Of a stretch of DNA of 64,000 nt, positions 1-7,908 are shown in pieces. The DNA comes from Temperatibacter sp965603205 (GTDB taxonomy: Bacteria > Pseudomonadota > Alphaproteobacteria > Sphingomonadales > Kordiimonadaceae): contig CBFDCC010000003.1 in assembly GCA_965603205.1 (NCBI GenBank), positions 1 through 64,000 on the forward strand. Reading direction: 5' to 3'. Made by a program: the position numbers and the translations under genes. The notes below the pieces were generated by a model. It made no database searches. It had not been told where the DNA came from and saw only the letters and a program-made list of their open reading frames with translations. Position 1 is the first letter of the stretch, and every line of letters starts with the position of its first letter.

Positions 1-1
1 C

Positions 2-46
2 GTCTACGACAACTGGCCTAATATAGAAACCGTCAACTTATTCTAG
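2..46 (+). CDS. Possible C-terminal tail of a gene entering from the left edge
   Basis: Frame 2 is open from the window edge to a TAG at 44-46 and would encode VYDNWPNIETVNLF. The composition looks protein-like, but 14 residues cannot be assigned to a family and the other two forward frames also reach stops soon. It would be convergent with the glutathione peroxidase gene. Treat it only as a hint that a plus-strand gene ends here. Confidence 0.25.
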   Translation, partial: VYDNWPNIETVNLF

Positions 47-63
47 GACGGGACAAACTATAT

Positions 64-543
64 CTACAGCAGCTTACCAATGGCGCTTTTAATCGCGGCT
101 GGTTTTGTGGTTGGGGCAAAACGTTTCACAACCTTGCCATCACGACCCACCAAAAATTTAGTGAAATTCCATTTAATCTTCTCAGATCCCAGCAATCCCT
201 TCTTTTCAGACTTTAAATGCTGATATAGTGGATGCGTGCCGCTGCCATTAACCTCAATTTTTGAGAACATCGGGAATGAAACCCCGTAATTAATCTGGCA
301 AAATTCACTAATTTCTTCGCCCTCACCTGGTTCTTGGGCGCCAAACTGATTGCAAGGAAACCCTAGAATAACAAGGCCATCATCCTTGAGTTCTTTATAA
401 AGAGCCTCAAGCCCTTCATATTGTGGTGTCAGGCCGCATTTACTAGCCGTGTTAACCACGAGCACTACTTTGCCCTTATAAGCTTCTAGGCTTTCTGGCT
501 TGCCGTTTAGCCGGTCTAATTCAAAATCATATAACGTGGTCAT
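64..543 (-). CDS. Glutathione peroxidase family protein (thiol peroxidase)
   Basis: This 159-residue protein has the usual length and motifs of a bacterial Cys-type glutathione peroxidase. The peroxidatic Cys36 lies in NTASKCG, the second signature GFPCNQFG at 61-68 supplies the catalytic Gln66, and WNFTKF near 125 supplies the Trp and Asn of the tetrad. Cys82 in EFCQINYGV is in the place of the resolving cysteine of thioredoxin-dependent members. There is no signal peptide, so it probably detoxifies hydrogen or lipid peroxides in the cytoplasm using thioredoxin rather than glutathione; the electron donor is inferred from the family. It is a single gene, with the next minus-strand gene ending 47 bp upstream of its start. 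Confidence 0.93.
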   Translation of the reverse strand: MTTLYDFELDRLNGKPESLEAYKGKVVLVVNTASKCGLTPQYEGLEALYKELKDDGLVILGFPCNQFGAQEPGEGEEISEFCQINYGVSFPMFSKIEVNGSGTHPLYQHLKSEKKGLLGSEKIKWNFTKFLVGRDGKVVKRFAPTTKPAAIKSAIGKLL

Positions 544-590
544 TGATGCTTCTCCCTAAGGCTTATGATTGCGCCTAATGAGAAGCTAGG

Positions 591-884
591 TCAAGAATCT
601 TCTTGATTTGTCAGCGCTATGAACAAGGCTATCTTTTGCATTTCAAGCCAAAACCACAATTTATACATGGCAAGGACTAAGCCTGTGAGTATGACAATCA
701 CCCCGTATCTTATAAGACCTACGGCCTCATCAGCGATTATAAACTCATATAGGGACCAGAAGAATACACCAGTAAATATGATTGAAAATGGCAGGATCAA
801 TTTCATCCAGACCCTGAACGGGCCTTTCATCACCAATCCCAGCATAACGAATAAACCTGGGTGTTTCATTTCAGGATAAGACAT
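591..884 (-). CDS. Small two-helix membrane protein of unknown function
   Basis: A 97-residue protein with two hydrophobic segments (about 29-49 and 58-80) and short charged termini, so it probably sits in the inner membrane with both ends on the same side. The start is supported by an AAAGGGG ribosome binding site about 9 bases before the ATG. I do not recognise a family. A plus-strand reading frame covers nearly the same DNA but has no ribosome binding site and reads as its shadow. It is codirectional with its neighbours (gaps about 50 bp on both sides), so it may be cotranscribed with the ArsC-like gene upstream. Confidence 0.7.
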   Translation of the reverse strand: MSYPEMKHPGLFVMLGLVMKGPFRVWMKLILPFSIIFTGVFFWSLYEFIIADEAVGLIRYGVIVILTGLVLAMYKLWFWLEMQKIALFIALTNQEDS

Positions 885-935
885 AATATTCCCCTTTCAT
901 CTATAATTCATATATGGGGTGAATAACGTCCAAAT

Positions 936-1283
936 TCAAGCCTTTAGCTTTTCCTGTTCAGCGGCTTTAAAACCAACAAAATAGGCGCCGTTCTTATGCC
1001 ACACGGGGCGTTTAATCATGGCAGGCTCGCTCAGCATTAACGCTACTGCACTGTCTGCTGTGACATTATCCTTCACATCATCAGGCAGCTTGCGCCATGT
1101 TGTGCCACGTTTATTCAAGAGCAGATCAAGACCGACATCATCAAGCATAGCGCGCAGGGTTGCTTCATCTAGTCCATCCTTACGGAAATCATGATAACGA
1201 TGCTCAACACCCTCAACAGCTAGCCATTTGAGTGCTTTTTTTACCGTGTCACAGTTTTTAATACCAAATATTTTTATCATCAT
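936..1283 (-). CDS. ArsC/Spx-family reductase (YffB-like)
   Basis: The 115 residues match the small ArsC-like family in length and layout: a thioredoxin-fold start (MMIKIFGIKNCDTVKKA) with a single Cys11, the conserved HRYHDFRKDGL segment, and the C-terminal PAMIKRPVWHKNG stretch containing the conserved Arg-Pro. These proteins are related to arsenate reductase and to Spx, but the YffB branch has no confirmed substrate and glutathione-dependent thiol reduction is only proposed. Two adjacent ATG codons make the start uncertain by one residue. No arsenic resistance genes are nearby, so an arsenate role is not supported. Confidence 0.88.
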   Translation of the reverse strand: MMIKIFGIKNCDTVKKALKWLAVEGVEHRYHDFRKDGLDEATLRAMLDDVGLDLLLNKRGTTWRKLPDDVKDNVTADSAVALMLSEPAMIKRPVWHKNGAYFVGFKAAEQEKLKA

Positions 1284-1502
1284 CCCACATTCTTAATTTT
1301 ACCGATAATCGGTTCCTTTAGTAACTAATTGTTAAGCATTTTAAGTGTATATGAAATCTTGTATATATTTACACACATGTGAAGTGCAACTTCATATTTT
1401 AAATTATGACTTTAATAGTAAGGCATGCATGCCGAACAAGTCAATATCTACGGAAAGGATGGCTATTAAGCTATCCAAGTACATAAACTTATTCTGGAGT
1501 AC
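1284..1502. other. Divergent intergenic region
   Basis: About 220 bp separate the ArsC-like gene from the YfiR-like gene. It is AT-rich and must hold promoters in both directions. I see no convincing repeat, riboswitch or classical -35/-10 pair that I would assign. Confidence 0.4.
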
Positions 1503-2054
1503 ATGATGAGTACATCTAATTTCATAGGACGCGCCCTTGCCTTAAGTGCAGTGGCTGCATCTATACTATCTATTAATTCCTTTTCTGCACAGGCTGAGAC
1601 TAGCAAAAAGGATATTCAAATTGCATCAAAGGCCCTAAATTTCATGGTTCCTAAAGTAAAGGGAGCAGCCGAAGTTGCCATAGTGTTTGATCCAAATAAT
1701 GCTGCATCAATCGCGGAGGCCGATCAAATTGCCTCTATTATTGGTTCAGGCTTAAAGGTAGGAAAAGTTATGCTCAGCGCGCGTAAAATTAGCGCTGATG
1801 ATTTAGAATTTTCTGGGTCAAAAATGGTCTTACTGACATCTGGAACAACCGCTATTCAAGGAAAAGTTAAAGCCGCAGCAGATAGTGCTGGTCTATTAAC
1901 GGTTTCCACTGACGAGAACTGTGTCGCCGCTGCAAACTGTGTGATGGGTGTTAAAAGCAAGCCTAAAGTTCAAATCACTATCAATTTAAATGCAACTTCT
2001 GCTGCTGGAATCAAATTTTCGCCAGCGTTTCAGATGATGGTTAACAAGATTTAG
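1503..2054 (+). CDS. YfiR-like (DUF4154-type) periplasmic protein
   Basis: A 183-residue protein with a signal peptide (positively charged start, hydrophobic 11-25, predicted cleavage after AQA near residue 31). The tail LTVSTDENC...VQITINLNATSAAGIKFSP follows the YfiR family pattern of a short LTVSD-like strand, an FEINL-like strand and an AGLKISS-like helix. Two cysteines about 6 residues apart (DENCVAAANC) could form the stabilising disulfide known in YfiR. YfiR-type proteins in Pseudomonas restrain a membrane signalling enzyme; here the next two genes are a TonB receptor and a chemoreceptor, so a sensory role with them is inferred. A GGAG sequence just upstream of two neighbouring ATGs leaves the exact start open by one codon. 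Confidence 0.7.
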   Translation: MMSTSNFIGRALALSAVAASILSINSFSAQAETSKKDIQIASKALNFMVPKVKGAAEVAIVFDPNNAASIAEADQIASIIGSGLKVGKVMLSARKISADDLEFSGSKMVLLTSGTTAIQGKVKAAADSAGLLTVSTDENCVAAANCVMGVKSKPKVQITINLNATSAAGIKFSPAFQMMVNKI

Positions 2055-2078
2055 ACATCCTATTCTAAGGTAAATAAA

Positions 2079-4145
2079 ATGAGTATAGATAAAAAATTCG
2101 CCCTAATCGGCAGCGTAAGTTTATTGGCATTAGCCACAACTGGCGCCCAAGCACAAAATATCGACTATGGTTCATTAGAAGATATGTTTGGCCAAGCAGT
2201 AACAACAAGTGCAACTGGTAAACCTCAACAGGTAACTGATGCACCAGTAACAATGGATATTATCACGGCAGAAGACATTCGCCGATCTGGTAGTAATACT
2301 ATTCCAGGCGTATTGAAGCGCCTATCTGGCCTAGATTATGTAAACTTTGCAGCACCTCAAGAAGAAGTCGCAGTAAGAGGGTATAACCAAGGTTACTCAT
2401 CTCGCTTACTCGTATTGATCAATGGACGCCAAGTTTACCTAAACTTCTTTGGTATGGTTGTCTGGGATCAGCTACCTGTCCAGCTAGAAGAAATTCGCCA
2501 AATCGAAGTTGTAAAAGGCCCAAATACAGCCCTCTTTGGCTTTAATGCCACTTCTGGCGTTATCAATATCGTAACTTATAATCCTGCTTATGATAGCAAG
2601 GGAGCTGTTGCAGTTCATGCTGGCAACGGCGGATTTATGGGTGGAAGCAAAGGTAAATATGGCGAAGCACGTGGTTTTGTATCTGGCAAACTATCCGAGC
2701 AGTTTGGCATCCGTGTTTCAGCTGGCTACAAAGAAATAGACCCCTTCAAAAAAGGTAATACAAACCAAACTGTTCTACACATCTTTGACAAGCATAAATC
2801 CACACGCGGCAATATGGAACTTGTCTACATGCCTTCTGACGGAACCAAGCTTGCATTAGAATTCACAGGATCAGATGGCCCTTATGATACAGTAGCAGCC
2901 CACTGGGATTATAGCCCGTGGAATATGGACACTAAAAGTGGACGTTTTTATGGCTCACATGATACTGACTTTGGCCTAATCAAAGGGCAGATATATCAAA
3001 ACCGTGTTAACTATGGCGGCGGTAATGGCCTGAACATCAACATTAGTGAAAAGCTTTCCGTTGCTCAGATGGAAGCGCTTATTAATGCATCAGCACAACA
3101 TACATTCCGTGTAGCTGGCGAATACCGTAAAAGCACAGGTAACCTTAGTGCGATTGCTGTTACACCTAATGAAGGTGCTACATTGGATGTGAATGTATTA
3201 TCCATTAGTGGACTTTGGGACTTTGCGGTTAATGACAAGCTTTCTACAGCTGTTTCTTTACGTTATGACATGCAGAATGTAGACCGTTCAGGCTTTATCC
3301 CTGACACGCTGCCAATGCTAACCAATGAAGCCTTCTCAGATCTATCTTATAAGGAACTAACTTATAACTTAGGCGCTGTTTACAAGTTGGATGATACAAA
3401 CACAGTTAGAGCAATGGTAAGTCGTGGTGTTCAAACACCAAACTCTGTTGATTTTGGTCTTTTCTTGCAAGAGCCGTACATGGGCAACGTAGCCCTAGCC
3501 TCTGTAGTGGACTTTAAAGTGTCGTCTGTTCAAAACTATGAAGTGGGATATGACCATATAGTAGAGAGCATTGATGGCATGATCCGTGCTGCGGTTTATT
3601 ATCAAAAGAGTAAGAATATTAAAGCCCTGTGGAATTCAACATTTTCAATGATTCCTGGTGCAACGGGACCTGCTAGCTTATCTGGTAATATTGGCGATAG
3701 TGAAGTCTATGGCTTTGAAGCTGGTATTAAGGGCGCAACTAACGAAAACCTTAAGTGGGGTATGAATTATTCATACAGCAAGCTGAATGATGATTTAAAT
3801 AATCGTAATGAAGCAGGTATGTTGGTAAACCATGCACAATATGAAGAGTTTAACGCGCCACACCATGTGAATTTATTTGCTGGTTACACCGTGGATAAAT
3901 GGGAAATTGACGTTCAACTACATTATACTAGCGGCAGATCAGCTCCTGATATGCTGAGGTTAGGCATGCCTTATAATGAAGTAGAAATCCCTGATAATAT
4001 CTTTATGGATGCGCGTATTGGCTACGCTTTTTCTGAAAACCTAGAGTTTGAAGTAAAAGGGACTAATATGACGAAACGCCTTCAGCGCAGTAGTGTACAA
4101 CCTATTGAGAGACGTTTCATAGCAGGTATGCGTTATACTTTCTAA
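2079..4145 (+). CDS. TonB-dependent outer membrane receptor (YfiR-linked type)
   Basis: The 688-residue protein has a signal peptide ending at AQA near 25, a plug domain at about 45-160 (APVTMDIITAEDIRRSG, then VAVRGYNQGYSSRLLVLINGR and IEVVKGPNTALFGFNATSG) and a beta-barrel to the terminal aromatic RYTF. The pre-plug sequence LEDMFGQAVTTSATGKPQ is typical of receptors coupled to YfiR-like genes and lacks a clear classical TonB box. It imports a large or scarce ligand using TonB/ExbBD energy; the substrate cannot be read from the sequence. It starts 24 bp after the YfiR-like gene with an AAGG ribosome binding site, so the two are cotranscribed. Confidence 0.9.
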   Translation: MSIDKKFALIGSVSLLALATTGAQAQNIDYGSLEDMFGQAVTTSATGKPQQVTDAPVTMDIITAEDIRRSGSNTIPGVLKRLSGLDYVNFAAPQEEVAVRGYNQGYSSRLLVLINGRQVYLNFFGMVVWDQLPVQLEEIRQIEVVKGPNTALFGFNATSGVINIVTYNPAYDSKGAVAVHAGNGGFMGGSKGKYGEARGFVSGKLSEQFGIRVSAGYKEIDPFKKGNTNQTVLHIFDKHKSTRGNMELVYMPSDGTKLALEFTGSDGPYDTVAAHWDYSPWNMDTKSGRFYGSHDTDFGLIKGQIYQNRVNYGGGNGLNINISEKLSVAQMEALINASAQHTFRVAGEYRKSTGNLSAIAVTPNEGATLDVNVLSISGLWDFAVNDKLSTAVSLRYDMQNVDRSGFIPDTLPMLTNEAFSDLSYKELTYNLGAVYKLDDTNTVRAMVSRGVQTPNSVDFGLFLQEPYMGNVALASVVDFKVSSVQNYEVGYDHIVESIDGMIRAAVYYQKSKNIKALWNSTFSMIPGATGPASLSGNIGDSEVYGFEAGIKGATNENLKWGMNYSYSKLNDDLNNRNEAGMLVNHAQYEEFNAPHHVNLFAGYTVDKWEIDVQLHYTSGRSAPDMLRLGMPYNEVEIPDNIFMDARIGYAFSENLEFEVKGTNMTKRLQRSSVQPIERRFIAGMRYTF

Positions 4146-4155
4146 TATCAAATCA

Positions 4156-4174
4156 TGCGGGCATTTTGCCCGCA
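4156..4174 (+). terminator. GC hairpin after the TonB receptor, followed by a C8 run
   Basis: A GCGGGC / GCCCGC stem with an ATTTT loop (plus one flanking T-A pair) sits 11 bp after the receptor stop. It is followed by eight C residues instead of a U-tract, so it is a poor intrinsic terminator. It may be a partial terminator or mRNA stabiliser setting the ratio of receptor to chemoreceptor. Confidence 0.45.
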
Positions 4175-4203
4175 CCCCCCCCTATTAAATATGAGATCGT
4201 TCA

Positions 4204-5997
4204 ATGTCAGGTTTAAAGCTAAAAGTATCAGATTGGCCCTTTGCGTTAAAAGTTGCGTTAGGACCTTTAATTGCCATCATCCTATTAATTTTCGTAGTTT
4301 TTAGAGCTAATGATCAAATTGATAGTCAAAAGATGATGACTGATCAAATTGTCGAACAGCAATTTTCTAAATCTGTTGAAATCTCACTTATTTCTGGACG
4401 GCTACGTGATATAAACAGCAACCTGTATCGTTTGATGAGTTTAAAAGGTGCTGAGGTTGAAGACCTTGACGTTGATTCACAAATAGAAATATTAGGATCC
4501 GATGTCACTACTCTAGTCTCTGACTTAGAAAAGTTTCGTGACCGCTATTTAAAAGGCGATGAGGCAGTATCTTTTACAAATGCTATTACTGAAGTTATCA
4601 CTTATGGTGAAACAATCGAAGTTGTAGGAATGAACCTCTCCTTTGATATCGCTTCGGCCGTAGACTCACTTAAGGCTTTTGAAGTAAACTTCAATAATCT
4701 AACAAAGAGATTAACACAGATCGTAGAAACAACAGTTTCTCAAGCGCGTAACAATGGTAAAATAGCCGCGAATAATGCAGATGAGGCGAAAACTGTATTT
4801 GGTATATTAGGCTTTATCGCCGTTACCAGCGTTATATTGGTTAGTTTTTATATTGGTAGCAATGTAGTGCGCTCTATTCGTCTAATCGCTGATTCTACTA
4901 AACAACTAGCAGAAGATAAAACAGATATAGATATAGATGCCCTAGCCCGCGGTGATGAACTTGGCGGTGTTGTCGAGTCTTTGAGGGTCTTTAGAACAAA
5001 CATCGAGCAACGCATTGCCATGCAGGCCGAACAAGAGCAGTTACGTTCAGAACAGGAACGTATGGCAGCAGAGCAACAGGTAGCAGAGATAAAAGCGGCT
5101 GAAGAAGAGGCAACTCGTACATCACTGATGCGCCAAGAAGCCGAAGTGCGCAGACAAGAGACAATGAATGAGCTTGCTGATCAATTTGATTTAACGGTGA
5201 CTTCGTCTCTTGATACCGCTGAAATATCGACAAATGAAGTAGCTCAACATGCTGACGGCGTTCAGGGGCGTGCTACACAGAATAAATCGATTAGTACAGA
5301 CCTTAAACACTTAGCTGATAATGTCAGTTCAAACATGCAAACTGTCGCGTCTGCTACAGAAGAATTAACATCCTCTATTACTGAGATTGCCAAGCAAGTA
5401 ACCAGTGCAAATACCGTAAGTAGCAATGCGGTTAAAGAGGCAGGCAATAGCCAAGATCAGATCACCACCCTGTCTCAAGCCGTTGGGCGCATTGATGATT
5501 TTCTAGGCCTCATAAATGATATTGCCGAGCAAACAAATCTACTAGCTTTAAATGCTACCATCGAAGCCGCACGTGCAGGTGACGCTGGCCGTGGATTTGC
5601 CGTTGTCGCCAGTGAAGTAAAGGGGTTAGCTGCACAAACTGCAAGCGCGACCACTAAAATTGCAGAGCAGATAAAAGGTATCCAAGATGCTACATCTGGT
5701 GCCGTTGGCTCTATAGAGCAAGTTTTAAAGATCATTCAGCAAGTGGATGATATCTCAACCGGCATCGCAGGCGCAGTAGAAGAACAGTCTGCTACGACCC
5801 AAGAGATTAGTAGAAGCATTCAAGAAGCTAATAGCGGTGTTTCCAGCTTAAACACAACAGTTGAAGAAGTTTATGACATGGCAGATGCCAACTCTGATGC
5901 TGCAGAAACATTACAAAAGACGACAAAAACATTAGGTGAGGTTGTTAGTACGCTAAAAGGTGAGGCCTTGCGTTTTGTAAATGAGGTTCGCTCTTAA
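4204..5997 (+). CDS. Methyl-accepting chemotaxis protein
   Basis: 597 residues in classical order: TM1 at about 13-34, a helical periplasmic ligand-binding region to about 195, TM2 at about 197-218, a HAMP domain with the alphaproteobacterial RGDELGGVVESLRVFR stretch, a charged coiled coil, and the cytoplasmic signalling domain. The hairpin tip contains INDIAEQTNLLALNATIEAARAG, the CheA/CheW contact. There is no C-terminal CheR-tethering pentapeptide. It follows the receptor gene by 58 bp on the same strand, suggesting it reports on the same ligand; that link is inference from gene order. Confidence 0.93.
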   Translation: MSGLKLKVSDWPFALKVALGPLIAIILLIFVVFRANDQIDSQKMMTDQIVEQQFSKSVEISLISGRLRDINSNLYRLMSLKGAEVEDLDVDSQIEILGSDVTTLVSDLEKFRDRYLKGDEAVSFTNAITEVITYGETIEVVGMNLSFDIASAVDSLKAFEVNFNNLTKRLTQIVETTVSQARNNGKIAANNADEAKTVFGILGFIAVTSVILVSFYIGSNVVRSIRLIADSTKQLAEDKTDIDIDALARGDELGGVVESLRVFRTNIEQRIAMQAEQEQLRSEQERMAAEQQVAEIKAAEEEATRTSLMRQEAEVRRQETMNELADQFDLTVTSSLDTAEISTNEVAQHADGVQGRATQNKSISTDLKHLADNVSSNMQTVASATEELTSSITEIAKQVTSANTVSSNAVKEAGNSQDQITTLSQAVGRIDDFLGLINDIAEQTNLLALNATIEAARAGDAGRGFAVVASEVKGLAAQTASATTKIAEQIKGIQDATSGAVGSIEQVLKIIQQVDDISTGIAGAVEEQSATTQEISRSIQEANSGVSSLNTTVEEVYDMADANSDAAETLQKTTKTLGEVVSTLKGEALRFVNEVRS

Positions 5998-6021
5998 CAG
6001 CACCATCCTAACTTACATAAT

Positions 6022-6069
6022 TTCCTTAACCGTAAGGTTATCTGATTTCTCTGTAGGAGGGTCAATATG
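6022..6069 (-). pseudogene. Duplicated 3' end of the FieF-like transporter gene
   Basis: On the minus strand this segment reads HIDPPTEKSDNLTVKEIM followed by its own TAA. The last 18 residues of the intact transporter are HIDPPTEKSDDLTVKELL. The 48 bp match 7918-7965 at 43 of 48 positions in the same orientation. Several of the codon changes are synonymous, so this looks like the end of a diverged functional allele, not a decayed copy. The lipoprotein amidase gene lies between the two copies. Confidence 0.85.
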
Positions 6070-6082
6070 AATTCTCAAAAAC

Positions 6083-6119
6083 AAAGAAGCCAGCCTCAAT
6101 ATACCGAGCTGGCTTCTTT
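6083..6119 (+). terminator. Strong bidirectional intrinsic terminator
   Basis: A perfect 12-bp stem, AAAGAAGCCAGC against GCTGGCTTCTTT, with a 13-base loop. It is followed by T-rich sequence on the plus strand (TTATTTTTAAT), and A-rich sequence on the other side gives a U-tract on the minus strand too. It probably ends the chemoreceptor transcript and also stops minus-strand transcription from the amidase side. Confidence 0.85.
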
Positions 6120-6129
6120 TTATTTTTAA

Positions 6130-6207
6130 TTACTTCTTAACAGAACGACTAAACTTAGCAGCACCAGTGATTATATCATCAAGATCAAAAGCACGCCCGT
6201 GCTTCTG
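6130..6207 (-). pseudogene. Possible C-terminal remnant of an unknown gene
   Basis: A minus-strand frame runs from just after a TAG at 6208-6210 to a TAA at 6130-6132 and encodes QKHGRAFDLDDIITG followed by AAKFSRSVKK. It has the residue balance of a real protein tail but no start and no length. It lies between the amidase gene and the duplicated transporter 3' end, so it may be debris of another gene lost from the inserted segment. No family is assigned. Confidence 0.3.
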
Positions 6208-6228
6208 CTACGCGCTTAAATGTTTAAA

Positions 6229-7893
6229 TCAATTTTTCCTACCTTCATATGGCTTCATCGCCTTAGCGATTTCAGGAAGTTCCTCAGCGTTTGTATAATA
6301 GTGAGGCTCAAGACGCTTTATCGATTGTTGCTCATAGGCATAAGCATAGCTAAGAATATTTGCGTCATCATTTTTACCACCGATGAAAGAAAGCCCGACT
6401 GAAATTGCGTTAATGCCGCCCATAGGCACTGTCGCGTGAGGATAACCGGCTCTAGCCGCCATGCTACCAGCACCAGGCCAGTCATTGGGCCACACATCGC
6501 CGTTTATAGGGTCCACACGTGGCGAAACGGCCCCTGATGGCGCAACCAGCAAGGCCACATTATGATCCGCCAATAATTTATCCACACCATCCTCTCGGTT
6601 GGTTTTCAAAACGACGTCTACTGTCTTTTTATAGTCTGGATCATCAAGGGAGTTCATAGCCTCGCTTGCTATAAAAATACTTTGGTCAAACAAGGCAAGT
6701 TCTATATCGGCATGTTCTTGATTGAAGGCTATCAAATCCTTTAACGTGCGTGTTTTTACATGTTCAGCATTTGTTGATGCTAGATAAGCATTTAATCCAT
6801 GTTTAAATTCATATTTCAACAAATCATAGGTCATTTTACCATAACCTTCAGGTGTAGATGGGGCCTCAGTAATATCAACCAATATGGCACCAGCGGCTTC
6901 AATATCCTTAAGCGCAGCTTCAAAAAGAGCAAGAGTTGGCGCGAATTCACCCTGTGCGTAACGCAAAACCCCTACCCGAATGCCCTTAAGACCATCCTTA
7001 TTTAATCCTTTGGAAAAAGTACCTACTGTGTGTGCTGGTGACATAGCATCCATCATCATCGCAGCGCCTTTAACTGTTTTTGTCATAGGACCAGCGGTAT
7101 CCTGCGTGGCAGAGATTGGTATAATCAAATCCTGAGGCACAATGCCAACAGTTGGTTTAAAACCAACAACGCCATTAGCATTTGACGGGCAGATCACTGA
7201 TCCATTAGTTTCAGTCCCTACAGTTCCCGCAGCCAGTGACGCCGCGGCCGCAGCGCCAGAGCCAGAGCTAGAACCACAAGGGTTGCGGTCAAGCATATGG
7301 GGATTACGCACTTGCCCCCCTAGTGCTGTCCAGCCACTCATAGAACCATCAGAGCGGAAATTTGCCCACTGGCTTAGATTTGTCTTACCAAGGATAACCG
7401 CGCCTGCTTCACGTAGACCAGCGACTAAAGGACTATCTCTGCCAGTGATATTATCTGCTAGCGCAAGAGCGCCTGCTGTCGTTGGCATGGCATCTTTTGT
7501 TTCTATATTATCTTTAAGAAGTATAGGGACACCGTGCAGCGGCCCTTTAACCTGCCCTGCTGCCAACATATCATCTAACGCCTTAGCATCAGCCAGTGCA
7601 TTAGGGTTCAGCGTTAGGATAGCTTGTAGTGTTGGGCCGTTTCTATCCACAGTATCTATGCGGTTAAGATAAAGCTGTACTAAGGCGACTGAGGTTATCT
7701 CGCGTTTACTGAGAGCATCTGCAATCTCTGGCAAAGACTTAGACAAAAGTCCCTGAGGTACATAATTTACAGTCGCTAATTTTTTTTCATTTTTACCTGC
7801 ATCATCTTTTGATGCTTCTTGTGAACAACTAGACAGAAGCATGCCTGCTGTAAGCATAATAACAGTCGTTAATTTTGTGCTGCGTAATTTCAT
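6229..7893 (-). CDS. Amidase signature family lipoprotein
   Basis: A 554-residue protein starting with a lipoprotein signal (hydrophobic core, then LLSSC with Cys23), so it is likely membrane-anchored and faces the periplasm. The amidase core is intact: Lys127 in PILLKDN, the serine-rich loop NPCGSSSGSG with Ser209 as bridging serine, and GTETNGSV with Ser232 as nucleophile. It hydrolyses a carboxylic amide; the substrate is unknown (exported members act on aryl amides or peptide amides). The gene lies between the two copies of the transporter 3' end, which suggests that it arrived as an insert. Confidence 0.9.
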   Translation of the reverse strand: MKLRSTKLTTVIMLTAGMLLSSCSQEASKDDAGKNEKKLATVNYVPQGLLSKSLPEIADALSKREITSVALVQLYLNRIDTVDRNGPTLQAILTLNPNALADAKALDDMLAAGQVKGPLHGVPILLKDNIETKDAMPTTAGALALADNITGRDSPLVAGLREAGAVILGKTNLSQWANFRSDGSMSGWTALGGQVRNPHMLDRNPCGSSSGSGAAAAASLAAGTVGTETNGSVICPSNANGVVGFKPTVGIVPQDLIIPISATQDTAGPMTKTVKGAAMMMDAMSPAHTVGTFSKGLNKDGLKGIRVGVLRYAQGEFAPTLALFEAALKDIEAAGAILVDITEAPSTPEGYGKMTYDLLKYEFKHGLNAYLASTNAEHVKTRTLKDLIAFNQEHADIELALFDQSIFIASEAMNSLDDPDYKKTVDVVLKTNREDGVDKLLADHNVALLVAPSGAVSPRVDPINGDVWPNDWPGAGSMAARAGYPHATVPMGGINAISVGLSFIGGKNDDANILSYAYAYEQQSIKRLEPHYYTNAEELPEIAKAMKPYEGRKN

Positions 7894-7908
7894 GATTCTA
7901 ACCCCTGA

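Noticed and set aside
619..879. Plus-strand 86-codon frame over the small membrane protein
   Set aside because: No ribosome binding site; the minus-strand frame has one and a membrane-protein pattern.
7142..7672. Long plus-strand frame of 176 codons
   Set aside because: Antisense to the conserved amidase core; low-complexity Ala/Ser/Pro product and no ribosome binding site.
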